This document shows, piece after piece, positions 53,110-61,565 of a stretch of DNA of 64,000 nucleotides (within the stretch, counting starts at the first letter, position 1; the number at the start of each line of letters is the position of its first letter). The position numbers were made by a program, and so were the translations under genes. The notes below the pieces were generated by a model. The model saw only the letters and a list, made by a program, of their open reading frames with translations, was not told where the DNA came from and did no database searches. Origin of the DNA: Desulfoscipio sp. XC116 (lineage in GTDB: Bacteria; Bacillota; Desulfotomaculia; Desulfotomaculales; Desulfallaceae); NCBI RefSeq assembly GCF_039851975.1, contig NZ_CP156660.1, positions 1,803,035-1,867,034 of the forward strand, given 5' to 3'.

Positions 53110-53334
53110 CCGCTTAATACGAGTCGGCATTGGTCAAGGCGTCAATTGGTTTGACGCTTACCTAATAAATGCGAATACAGATAAGGAGTTTCCTTTAACC
53201 GGAACATCGGTTTCCAAACACCGGACAGCCGGTGTAATTTATTGTTACTGACGATCTGTAACGTCCAGCAATAGACGGTGTTAGTTGTCCGTGAATTGAC
53301 GGACTTAGTGCCCACCGGCCCGGGGAAGGGAGAA

Positions 53335-54135
53335 TTATAACAATTCTCCCTGGATAACCAACTTCACCATGTGATCATCAATAATCCGACGACCGTTTTG
53401 AGCTCCATAGAGCAAGCAATGGGTGCAGACTTTGTTAACAAGCCTGACTGCACCGCTGGAATACCGGAACACCTGATCAACCGCATTATCTGAAAAGATA
53501 TCGTGTTCGGCGCCGGCATAAGCCAGGTGCCGATTAATATATTCCCCGACTTGGGAACGGTCCAGGTGCGGCAGTTTACACTGCAGGTCGATCCGTTGGC
53601 GGATGGCGGCGTACGCTTGAAGCTGGAACTTATCCCACAGTTCGCTCTGACCCACCAAGATCAGGGCCATAGGACTTTGGGCATCCATTTTAAAGTTCAA
53701 CAAGAATCGTACCTCTTCCAGCATTTCTTTGTCCAAAAGATGCGCTTCGTCTACGATAACAACCGGCTGCAGTTGCTGAATACCGCGCATGAGTTCGACT
53801 TCCCGGTGCAACTGGCGCTTGGCGTCGCCGCGATAAAACTTGGCTTCACAGCCTAGCTGTTCCAATAGGCCCTTGTAGAAATGCCGGGGGGTAAGTTTGG
53901 AGTCCGCCAGATACATCACCATGAACATGGCCGGATTTAAAGAGGCCTTGAACAGGCGGATGGTGGTTGTTTTACCGGTACCGCAGTCACCGGTAACCAC
54001 GGCGAAAAGTTGCCTACGGGCGGCATATTCCAATCGGCCCAGTGTCTCATCTAGCATCAGCGATTGGTACAACTGATCCGTTGGGATGTCCCGGGAGAAC
54101 GGTGTTTTAGACAGGCCGTAGAAGGATTCAAACAT
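53335..54135 (-). CDS. TniB/ExeA-like AAA ATPase of a transposition module
   Basis: A 266-residue ATPase that starts MFESFYGLSKTPFSRDIPTD, as ExeA-type proteins do. Walker A is GDCGTGKTT, Walker B VVIVDEAHLL, and a sensor segment ILVGQSEL follows. In TniA/TniB and IS21-like systems such a protein chooses or presents the target DNA to the transposase. It overlaps the transposase gene by eight bases and is the last gene of the module. Confidence 0.88.
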   Translation of the reverse strand: MFESFYGLSKTPFSRDIPTDQLYQSLMLDETLGRLEYAARRQLFAVVTGDCGTGKTTTIRLFKASLNPAMFMVMYLADSKLTPRHFYKGLLEQLGCEAKFYRGDAKRQLHREVELMRGIQQLQPVVIVDEAHLLDKEMLEEVRFLLNFKMDAQSPMALILVGQSELWDKFQLQAYAAIRQRIDLQCKLPHLDRSQVGEYINRHLAYAGAEHDIFSDNAVDQVFRYSSGAVRLVNKVCTHCLLYGAQNGRRIIDDHMVKLVIQGELL

Positions 54136-55480
54136 GACTGTTATCCTCCTTGTTCACGGCTCTAAAAGAAATGGCTGGAGCCTGCTGCTCTTTACGCTGC
54201 TGGTTTTTCAGGGCGGCTGCAGCCAGGAGTCGCGACGATTCGGCGGGCTTGGGCTGCAGGTGTTCCGGCAGCGGGGGGCGTTTCCCGGCTCGCTGGCCGA
54301 TTACTAACTGCCTAGCTGTCCAGGGTGCGTGCCCTTCATATTCAATAGTCAGTTCAGTGATGTTAGCGGGGTCGTAGATGACTTGCACTTTACACCCGAT
54401 AAACGGCAGCCCGACTTCGTACTTATTGCCGTTAAAGCTGATGCAGCCAGCCTTGTCCACTTTCCGTTTTTCACAGTGCAAAAAGGCGTTAGCGATGGTT
54501 TGTGGATCCAAATACCTTAGTGCCTTGTTGTCACTGCGGTAGGCAGCATGCGGGCTGGCGCTACCATCTAGCCCGGAATGCGGCTTGTTGTGGTAGCACT
54601 CCTCCAGCCAGACCCAAAACAGCTCATTTAACTTGTCCAGCGATTGTGGTTTTTCCAGTTTGGCCTCGCCTAAGAAGGCGTCCACCACCCGGTTAAACCT
54701 TTCTACTTTACCGGTTGCCTCCGGAGAGTACGGTTTTGCAAATACTAGCCGGGTGCCTAATTTGCTGCAGGTGCGATGCATCCATTTAGTGCGATACTGG
54801 CTACCGTTGTCGAAATATACCGCTTCGGGAACTCCGTATTTGTGAATCGCTTTACGGAAGCAATCTTCTACAATGACCTGATCCAGCGTCGGGTAGAACT
54901 CGCCGTGCAGCACAAAGCGGGTGGCATCGTCGATGAAGGTGACCAGGTAGACCTGCTTTTTAGCGCCATCCTTGCCGATTGGCAGGTAGGGGCCGTATTT
55001 GATGTCGGAATGTACGAGCTGGTTGCGGTGCTTCTTTTGGAATCGCCGAGCCGCCACGCCGCTGTCGGAGTACATGCGCATCTGTCTTGTGCTGTAGCCT
55101 TTCTCGGCCAACTTCTCCTGCAGGGTGCTGCGTTTAATCCGCCCTTCCTGGATCAGCCCTTCCCATTCCATAATCTGAATGATCTGAGCGATGCTGCGAC
55201 CGGGCACCTCACGACGCAACAGGATGGCCTGAGTTAGGATATTTGATGGTATAGCTTCTTCGGTTTGCCGGCCTTTGCCTTTAGGTTTTAGTCCCCTAAA
55301 GCCGACTGCCCGGTACTGGGCCAGGTATCTGCGCAGCGTACGCTCGGATAGTCCGGTCTGCTGGCAGATATCTTTCTTAATTTCCCTGATTTTGGCCGCA
55401 TCAAGCCCGTCCGCTAGCAGCGGGGATAGTAGTTGCATCCGCTGAGCGGCAATCTCTTCGGCCTTTTGTTGGTCTTTCAT
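54128..55480 (-). CDS. DDE integrase-type transposase (TniA/Mu-like)
   Basis: A 450-residue transposase. The N-terminal helix-turn-helix part (QQTGLSERTLRRYLAQY) is followed by an RNase H-like rve domain with the three catalytic acids in HSDIKYGPY, YFDNGSQY and GKVERFNR, and by a Mu-type beta-barrel (ISFNGNKYEVGLPFIGCKVQV). It should cut and join element ends together with the adjacent ATPase. No disruption is visible. Terminal repeats of the element could not be identified with confidence. Confidence 0.92.
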   Translation of the reverse strand: MKDQQKAEEIAAQRMQLLSPLLADGLDAAKIREIKKDICQQTGLSERTLRRYLAQYRAVGFRGLKPKGKGRQTEEAIPSNILTQAILLRREVPGRSIAQIIQIMEWEGLIQEGRIKRSTLQEKLAEKGYSTRQMRMYSDSGVAARRFQKKHRNQLVHSDIKYGPYLPIGKDGAKKQVYLVTFIDDATRFVLHGEFYPTLDQVIVEDCFRKAIHKYGVPEAVYFDNGSQYRTKWMHRTCSKLGTRLVFAKPYSPEATGKVERFNRVVDAFLGEAKLEKPQSLDKLNELFWVWLEECYHNKPHSGLDGSASPHAAYRSDNKALRYLDPQTIANAFLHCEKRKVDKAGCISFNGNKYEVGLPFIGCKVQVIYDPANITELTIEYEGHAPWTARQLVIGQRAGKRPPLPEHLQPKPAESSRLLAAAALKNQQRKEQQAPAISFRAVNKEDNSHV

Positions 55481-55529
55481 GCTAAAACCCCCTAATTTTT
55501 AGGCTTAGCATGAGTTTATATCCTGACCG

Positions 55530-56051
55530 TCAGGACGGGAATGCAGAACGGGTATGTACCCAACAATTTGTGTTTGCCACTGATCGGACAACTCTGGCCA
55601 GCCAGCCGGTGGCGTTGCCAACATAGTCCCAAATCCTTGTGAGCGCAGACTGGGAAAGACAGGACGATTCTTTCACAGATTGGTTACCGAGTAAGGTAGC
55701 GATGGAGGCCAGGCAACCCAGGAAGTGATAATACATTTCACTAAACCAACTGCGCCAACGGCCTAATGTGGATTCGTCAGCGGTGACGGTCAGTGCGGTG
55801 TCTCCGGCTATGACCGCCTCAATGCTTTTTCTGCTGTGGCGTTTGTACGGGACGAGTATATCCGGAAGTTCGTGATGGATCCGACGGCAGTGTTCACAAC
55901 GGAGCCGGCGAATGATGAGCACGATCTGATCGCCAAGGCCATTTATGTACTTGCGTTGCCGGCTGCCGATGACATCCAGTGGCCCGTTACAACAGGGACA
56001 GGGAATCTGCTCCGCGCTCTTTACAAAAAACACTTTTTTCAAGGTTTTCAA
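55530..56051 (-). CDS. DUF6431-type zinc-ribbon protein of the transposition module
   Basis: A 173-residue protein with an N-terminal zinc ribbon (CPCCNGPLDVIG and CEHC), an HHELPDILVPYKRHS segment and a helical C-terminus. This combination is often found next to ExeA/transposase pairs in Desulfotomaculum-like genomes. It may help recognise element ends, but no function is established. The stop lies 49 bases before the transposase start. Confidence 0.7.
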   Translation of the reverse strand: MKTLKKVFFVKSAEQIPCPCCNGPLDVIGSRQRKYINGLGDQIVLIIRRLRCEHCRRIHHELPDILVPYKRHSRKSIEAVIAGDTALTVTADESTLGRWRSWFSEMYYHFLGCLASIATLLGNQSVKESSCLSQSALTRIWDYVGNATGWLARVVRSVANTNCWVHTRSAFPS

Positions 56052-56070
56052 TTAGCTCATATTCTGTTAA

Positions 56071-56164
56071 AATGACCATACGTGGTGGCGCCCCTGGTAT
56101 TGCTGTTGCTGCAGCAGTACACCAAAAAAAGGGGCGTCTTTCCTTTCTTCATGATATGGTCATT
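56071..56164. repeat. nested inverted repeat upstream of the DUF6431 gene
   Basis: AATGACCATA at 56071-56080 is the exact complement of TATGGTCATT at 56155-56164. Inside, GGCGCCCC near 56087 faces GGGGCGTC near 56130, giving a two-level hairpin. It may be an element end or a regulatory structure. Confidence 0.5.
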
Positions 56165-56359
56165 ATATATGGCAACTTCTGGACAGGCAACACCATCAGC
56201 TTTCGGGCATTACAGGGCGGCAGGAACAATTTATGCCGGAATACTCAATCAAATAATACGCAGCCTATAAGTAGTAAGTAGTCTCCATTTTATTATATGG
56301 ACATAGACGCAAAGAAGTCCATCACTTTGCAGCAATCGACTTCTTTCGACAAAAAATTA

Positions 56360-56384
56360 TGGAAAGTTAGGTCAAAAAAGATGC
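56360..56384. repeat. 25-bp direct repeat, right copy
   Basis: Identical to 45662-45686. The stretch 56165-56426 around it has no other recognisable feature. Confidence 0.7.
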
Positions 56385-56426
56385 CCCCGCAACACATGCA
56401 ATGGAATCCCGGCAAGCCATACGGCT

Positions 56427-56591
56427 TTACCGGGAAGAGGAGGAGGGAAGCATGCTCCAACTCGGCTTCCAAATTTTCTTTTTGTGATTCAATTTTGCAA
56501 AGTACTCTCTTATTTCTCCAATCGTTATAACTTTTACATAAGGAACAAGTTTCATTACTCTGCCATATTCAATAGGCGGAGCAAAATACAT
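56427..56591 (-). pseudogene. fragment of an MGMT-like (methylated-DNA methyltransferase fold) protein
   Basis: A 54-codon minus-strand frame begins MYFAPPIEYGRVMK and continues VPYVKVITIGEIREYF, then loses resemblance and ends in Ser/Arg codons. The first 35 residues look like the start of clostridial MGMT/Ada-like proteins of the EYxxxMKLVPxGKV type; the active-site region is absent. A GGCGGGG site precedes the ATG. I regard it as the broken 5' end of a gene cut by a past rearrangement. Confidence 0.4.
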
Positions 56592-56646
56592 TTTTCCCCG
56601 CCGTATTTTTCAATGCTTTTTTATCTGTATTTTGGGGCATATATAT

Positions 56647-57603
56647 TTAAGAACATTGAGCGAATTCTTTTATGTAGTACATATATGTACGTTCAATAAA
56701 CTCGTTTAAAGAACAGGGCGTTTTTGAACGGGGGCCAAGATCCTGTATAGCATACTTCTCGCTTAATTCCCTGTATCCGGTGATAGGCTTGTCCATACTG
56801 GGAATAATTTCATTGCAAGTACAGCAAAACGAATTTATGAATTTAATAAAATACCACATAAGGTATTTACCTCTGACATACTTATAACCTTTATTTTTCT
56901 CAGAAAAATCCTCTTGTATTTCTTTAATACATAGCTCGTCATAATCGTAACACCATTTTGTTTTAATGTATCTCTTAATGGCCTCTAATGATTTTACATC
57001 CACTATGCATTTGTTAACTCGAATTATTTCACTAATATCTATATCTCCAAGACTGGGGGTTAATCCCTTTTTTCTTAAAAACAAATAGTAGCATGTTATT
57101 ATTTCTGCTACATATGCTATCTTTTGAATCCCCTGTTCAAAAAATTTAACAACAATGTCAAACTCATAATCAACAAGATGAATATTAAACAATTCTATCA
57201 ATGCTCTTTTGAGCGTATGTACTGTAACAATATTATTTTCTATTGAATACTCATCGGTAATGTACAGGTTATCATTTTGAGGTAAGTCATCTAGAAAATC
57301 GCTTAAATCTCGATCAACAAAAAAAGTAGTTTGTTTTGGCGAGAATCTGTTCCAGTCAATTATGTTCAGCAGTCGCAAAACTCGATTTTTATTTCCTTTG
57401 GGATGTCCAGCTTCAATCAGAATAACTTCCCACTCATCATTGCGAATTTGTGAGATAATTCGACCTTGATAATATGAGGGGTCATCTTTCCCTTCCACAA
57501 ATCCATATAATCTTTTTTTAGATTTTGACTGGGACATTAAAAAAGTGTGGTATGGTACGATTACTTCTTCTAAGGCTGAACGTTGAATTTCCAACATAGA
57601 CAT
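56647..57603 (-). CDS. DUF4435/TOPRIM-like effector (AriB-like, PARIS type)
   Basis: A 318-residue protein with the DUF4435 pattern: FVEGKDDPSYY (Glu about 37) and FFVDRDLSDFL (Asp 97 and 99), the acidic residues of a TOPRIM-like metal site. The rest is helical with a Cys-rich stretch near the C-terminus (NSFCCTCNE). In PARIS, AriB of this family is the toxic nuclease held by the AriA ATPase until a phage anti-restriction protein is sensed. The start lies four bases after the AAA ATPase stop, so the two are made together. Last gene of the operon. Confidence 0.8.
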   Translation of the reverse strand: MSMLEIQRSALEEVIVPYHTFLMSQSKSKKRLYGFVEGKDDPSYYQGRIISQIRNDEWEVILIEAGHPKGNKNRVLRLLNIIDWNRFSPKQTTFFVDRDLSDFLDDLPQNDNLYITDEYSIENNIVTVHTLKRALIELFNIHLVDYEFDIVVKFFEQGIQKIAYVAEIITCYYLFLRKKGLTPSLGDIDISEIIRVNKCIVDVKSLEAIKRYIKTKWCYDYDELCIKEIQEDFSEKNKGYKYVRGKYLMWYFIKFINSFCCTCNEIIPSMDKPITGYRELSEKYAIQDLGPRSKTPCSLNEFIERTYMYYIKEFAQCS

Positions 57604-57607
57604 GACT

Positions 57608-58999
57608 TTATTCAACCTCCTCAATACATTCAGCTAAACTATGAGTATACTCTAATAGATCATTATCATAAATAAATGGAGAATGAGTTGCTGCAATTAA
57701 TCCCATGCATAATGCACTTTTTCTTATATCCTTCAAAAAATGTTTTTGCCAGAGAACCGATAGAGACAACTCGGGTTCGTCGATAATAACGAAGAAATTC
57801 TTATGTTCTGCTAAAAATAAATGGCTGAATAACGAGACTATTTGCTTTTCACCTGAGGATAAATCGCTCATGTCTATCGGGTCACATTTATGACTGCGTT
57901 CTTTTAAAACCTGTACCTTAAATGTTGATATATCATAGCAAACTTTTTTGTCTGAAGACTCAAAATAATTATTACACATATTACAAAAATTAATAATGCT
58001 CTGTTCCTTATTCTCTAAATCACTTTGCAGCAATAACAAATTTTTGAAATAATACAGTAAAATTTGACTATGGGTATCTTCTGAATTAAAGTCACCCTTA
58101 GATATAATCTTAATCAAAGTACTTACTTGTTTTTCCGAAAGCATTTCCTTACTATTTCTTGAAAGGCAAAGCTCGAATTTCTTAATATCGGCCTCAGTGA
58201 TAGAATCAGTAGTATAGTTGGAGGAGAGATATTTTTTATCTATTACATCTCCAAGATTCATATATGCCAAATCCTTAAATCTGCTTTCTGAAAACCTACT
58301 CAATTCCGAGCATCTTTTCTCTATTTTATCCTTGACATCCTGCATTCCAAATTCAACTAGCTCAATATAACTATTGGATTCAATGTCACTATATTCTTCG
58401 TATAAATATCTTTTTTCGTTTCCCTCTTTTGTAAATGAGTATCTACCCTTTATTACATGAGGTAAGTCTTCTTCAATTCTTCTATAAGTCGGCAAATATA
58501 ATACTCTAGCATCTAATGCTTCCGGAATCTTTGTTAATAATTCTTGCTTTTCATCAAACAGACTTGCCTGCTCTGTTTGTAATTGCCTGTTTAACCGATC
58601 AAGAATTTTTTCAGCAGGATATCCAATTCTTTGGCAAGCATAAATAATATCTTGCTTTGTGACAATAGAGCGATTTGCCTTTAAATCCATCAATTCATGC
58701 CTTATTGGTGGCGGTAAAACTCTAATAATTTGAGAATTGAATTCAATATTATCATTCGTGTGTACTTCGTCGTATGACAACTCGTAATCTCTATTATCAA
58801 TAGTAACAATTATCTTTTCAAACTCATGGGGTGGTAACTGAAAATAGGCTCCTGACAAAACAGTAAACATATATTTAAGCAGTGTTGTTTTGCCAAGTCC
58901 ATTTTCACCTACAAAAATGAAAGTATTATCTTTTATGGGGATATCAATATTTCTAAAGCCATATAATCCAATGAGCTGAAACCTATTTAAAGTACTCAT
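57608..58999 (-). CDS. AAA/ABC-type ATPase (AriA-like, PARIS type)
   Basis: A 463-residue ATPase of the AAA_15/OLD-like ABC class. Walker A is GENGLGKTT (31-39), an ABC-like signature DLSSGEKQIVSL occurs near 378, Walker B is VIIDEPELSLS near 405, and a final His-containing AATHSPFIYDND follows. The middle is a long insertion of mixed helices. Its direct coupling to a DUF4435 gene is the defining arrangement of PARIS AriA/AriB. A GGGGAG site precedes the ATG. It follows the Rad50-like gene by 38 bases, so it belongs to the longer operon. Confidence 0.82.
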   Translation of the reverse strand: MSTLNRFQLIGLYGFRNIDIPIKDNTFIFVGENGLGKTTLLKYMFTVLSGAYFQLPPHEFEKIIVTIDNRDYELSYDEVHTNDNIEFNSQIIRVLPPPIRHELMDLKANRSIVTKQDIIYACQRIGYPAEKILDRLNRQLQTEQASLFDEKQELLTKIPEALDARVLYLPTYRRIEEDLPHVIKGRYSFTKEGNEKRYLYEEYSDIESNSYIELVEFGMQDVKDKIEKRCSELSRFSESRFKDLAYMNLGDVIDKKYLSSNYTTDSITEADIKKFELCLSRNSKEMLSEKQVSTLIKIISKGDFNSEDTHSQILLYYFKNLLLLQSDLENKEQSIINFCNMCNNYFESSDKKVCYDISTFKVQVLKERSHKCDPIDMSDLSSGEKQIVSLFSHLFLAEHKNFFVIIDEPELSLSVLWQKHFLKDIRKSALCMGLIAATHSPFIYDNDLLEYTHSLAECIEEVE

Positions 59000-59037
59000 T
59001 CTATAATTCTCCCCTTATTTAGAAAATTTGGTAAGCT

Positions 59038-61083
59038 TTATACTATCTTGTTATCTGCCTTTGGCAGTATCGGAGCAAAGGCTTTGTTTGCTATCTTGAT
59101 TAGCTTATAGTATTCTTTATCTAAATGCTCGATGGCAGTTCTAGTATCCGTGTCTTTGATCGTAATGCCAATAATTACTTGTTTCCATCCTTCTATGGCA
59201 TATATATCTTTAAAAAAGGCTTCCATATTTGTGATAATAATGCTATGCTGATCTGGCTCATCAAGTATCAGAACACCAGGATGATTTCCCAAATGTTTAT
59301 TGGAGGTTTGGAGTAAAGACATAGTAAAAGCCCATATAGCTCGTATGTTATCACTTGCTGATGAATCGAATTTCATATCAAAGTTATTTATAACAGGTAA
59401 ATAAGTATCACGCGATATCGAAATCTCTTCTATATTTGAAACACTTTTATATCCATATATCCGTAGATCGCGCTTAAAGTTACTTTCAAAAGAAGCTAGC
59501 TTTATCTTATCTTCCGGTGTAAATTTTTCTTTAGACAAACTGGTTTTGCCTTCTAAGTATTTTTTCCAACGCTCTGATAGTTCAACTAACTTATTAATTT
59601 CCTCACTGAATTTGCTTTTAAACTCTTCTAAAGATTGAATATCATTGGCAACTTTCAGCTTTTTATATACAATTGATTCAGATAATTCATCATCAACTGA
59701 ATATAGATCGTTTCGCAATGAAACTGCCAAACGCCTAAGTGTGAATAGTTTAGCCTCATTGCTTGTAATTAAAGTTTTCAATTCTTCTTTCGATGCATGA
59801 TGTCCGTCTAATGCAAATTGAAATATTTCTCTTTGAGCATTTAAGTGCTTTATATTCTCTTCTATGCTCATAACATGAAATTCATTTATAGATGGTAACA
59901 GAGTATCCGGTATCTCCTGATTACAAATAGGGCAAAGACCTTTCATTATTTCAGATCCTACTTGGGCACCAAGATTTTTTAATCTTGCTGCATCCTTATT
60001 GTTGACAATATCTATGTTAATAGTATCTAAATTCTCACGGAGTTTTTTGATACTAGCATCTTCCATAACAAGCTTAGCCCTTGCGTCGCTAATCTTATTG
60101 GTTATTAACTCTATTTGCTTTTCTGTTTCCTCAAGTTCACTATGTAAAGCTTCAAAATTATCAACTATTTTTGGCTTTAATGAAGATAATTTTCCCAGTT
60201 CACTTTTAAGATATGCTATATATTCGTCTATTCCTTGTCCAGTTATATACTCTATAAAAATTTTAGCTTTTACAGTATCATCAATAATTCTTGGGGCAGT
60301 AGGAATGTTATATATATTGCATTGTGCATTGCGGCTTTCGGTGGAAAACAATTGTAAAATGGCATTCCATTCATGTTCTATATTACCTTTTTCATCAGAA
60401 AGCATTATTTTCTTTTTTTCATTTTCGATTGTATTTAAAGCAAGCGTATATTCTACAACACGTTGCTTGGCTTCTTTTATTCCTAAATTCGGCATTCCTG
60501 AAAAAATATCTGCCCATCCGCGTTTCTGTTCAATAAACATACTGGAAAGAAGAAGCTGCAAATATAATTTGCTTTCCGAATCATTGTAGTTATTTACGTA
60601 TGGCAACTCCAATCCCAAGTATCTTTCTAAAAATGTATGGAATCCTTTTTCGTTTGTTGCTGAGTTAGGCATATGTACATACATATCTTCAAAATCGGTG
60701 ACTCCGGATTTTATATCAGCAATTCCAGAGAAATGAACTGTGATTAATCGAGAATCTCTGTTGTCCATTTTGGCAGTACGATATAAAGTAATAACATCTG
60801 CTCCATTAAATAATTCCAAATATACTTCTGATTCAAGCGTGTTATAAGTTTTTCCATCATATTCTATAGCACTCTTATATACAGAAGTTAAAACTTTTTC
60901 ACCTCTACCTCCTATAATTTCTTCAAAACCAAGTGCATAGTATATACCCTCGATAACTGAACTCTTTCCACAAGTATTGTCGTCACTGGCAATGAAATTA
61001 AGGCCTTGTTTAAATGTTTGATCAAACCCAAACTCCTGCTCAGTAGTTCTTATGGTGATCTTAAGCCTATTTATTTGCAACAT
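59038..61083 (-). CDS. Rad50/SMC-like ATPase of an ABC-three-component-type system
   Basis: A 681-residue ATPase with head-coil-hook layout. The P-loop is unusual, ASDDNTCGKSS (Lys about 40), and Walker B is GVLILDEPDQHS near 608, after an SSASDNIRAIWAF helix that stands for the ABC signature. The middle (about 270-550) is coiled coil interrupted near 384 by CPICNQE, a single zinc-hook-like CxxC. In ABC-three-component systems such an ATPase acts with a small middle protein and a separate effector, both encoded just upstream. GGAGG lies seven bases before the ATG, which overlaps the middle gene by 17 bases. Confidence 0.82.
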   Translation of the reverse strand: MLQINRLKITIRTTEQEFGFDQTFKQGLNFIASDDNTCGKSSVIEGIYYALGFEEIIGGRGEKVLTSVYKSAIEYDGKTYNTLESEVYLELFNGADVITLYRTAKMDNRDSRLITVHFSGIADIKSGVTDFEDMYVHMPNSATNEKGFHTFLERYLGLELPYVNNYNDSESKLYLQLLLSSMFIEQKRGWADIFSGMPNLGIKEAKQRVVEYTLALNTIENEKKKIMLSDEKGNIEHEWNAILQLFSTESRNAQCNIYNIPTAPRIIDDTVKAKIFIEYITGQGIDEYIAYLKSELGKLSSLKPKIVDNFEALHSELEETEKQIELITNKISDARAKLVMEDASIKKLRENLDTINIDIVNNKDAARLKNLGAQVGSEIMKGLCPICNQEIPDTLLPSINEFHVMSIEENIKHLNAQREIFQFALDGHHASKEELKTLITSNEAKLFTLRRLAVSLRNDLYSVDDELSESIVYKKLKVANDIQSLEEFKSKFSEEINKLVELSERWKKYLEGKTSLSKEKFTPEDKIKLASFESNFKRDLRIYGYKSVSNIEEISISRDTYLPVINNFDMKFDSSASDNIRAIWAFTMSLLQTSNKHLGNHPGVLILDEPDQHSIIITNMEAFFKDIYAIEGWKQVIIGITIKDTDTRTAIEHLDKEYYKLIKIANKAFAPILPKADNKIV

Positions 61084-61555
61084 CAGAATACCTCCATGAC
61101 GACATTAAGTCTTTAATTTTTCCCTCTGTTAGCTTGTTTGACAGTTCATTTAATTGTAATTTTTCTCTTGCCATCAAATCATATTCTTTATCGATTTCGG
61201 AAACAAAATTTTTCCCTTTATCAGTAATCCGATAAAGGCCATTAACTTGCTGTAGGAACATACCATCTGCCAAACCATAGTTTAAGGCTCTATTTACAGC
61301 TGGGTCAAATCTGATAGGAGTATTTTCATGAATTCTATCATTCACATAATCAATGAGTTTTTGCATTTCACTTCTGGACATCAAAGCTAAAGAAATCATA
61401 TGTAGTTTAAGAACTGAACAACCGCCGCGTCCACATGATCGTGCTAAAATAAGGCATAATTGTGCAACCTTATAACTTATCCTATAGTTATAAGGTACCG
61501 CTTCAGGCCGTTCGGTAAACAAAATCTCATTGGCTTCAACAAATAACATATTCAT
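61067..61555 (-). CDS. middle component of an ABC-three-component-type system
   Basis: A 162-residue helical protein. Its layout (YNYRISYKVAQLCLILARSCGRGGCSVLKLHMI, then SRSEMQKLIDYV and a winged-helix-like FDPAVNRALNYGLADGMF and LYRITDKGKNFV) is that of the small middle proteins that lie between effector and SMC-like ATPase in ABC-3C systems. No enzymatic motif is visible. AGGTGA precedes the ATG, and the gene is bracketed tightly by its neighbours. Confidence 0.7.
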   Translation of the reverse strand: MNMLFVEANEILFTERPEAVPYNYRISYKVAQLCLILARSCGRGGCSVLKLHMISLALMSRSEMQKLIDYVNDRIHENTPIRFDPAVNRALNYGLADGMFLQQVNGLYRITDKGKNFVSEIDKEYDLMAREKLQLNELSNKLTEGKIKDLMSSWRYSDVANK

Positions 61556-61565
61556 GGCAGTTCAC

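Larger units (their letters stand above)
50292..53161 (+). mobile_element. IS66-family insertion sequence, copy 2
   Basis: Second 2870-bp copy, in the opposite orientation to copy 1. Ends are the same inverted repeats. Flanking octamers are GGAATAAA and CTAATAAA, sharing six bases, so the target duplication is imperfect or was altered later. All four genes are intact. Confidence 0.94.

Noticed and set aside
42685-53161. Second IS66 copy as an assembly artefact
   Set aside because: The flanks differ on all four sides, and copy 1 has a proper target duplication.
53262-53310. Terminal repeat of the TniA module near GTCCGTGAATTGACGGAC
   Set aside because: The local palindrome has no convincing partner on the far side of the module; a partial TGTCC...TTG match near 56180 is too weak.
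59999-60589. 196-codon plus-strand frame opposite the Rad50-like gene
   Set aside because: Hydrophobic shadow of coiled-coil codons on the other strand.
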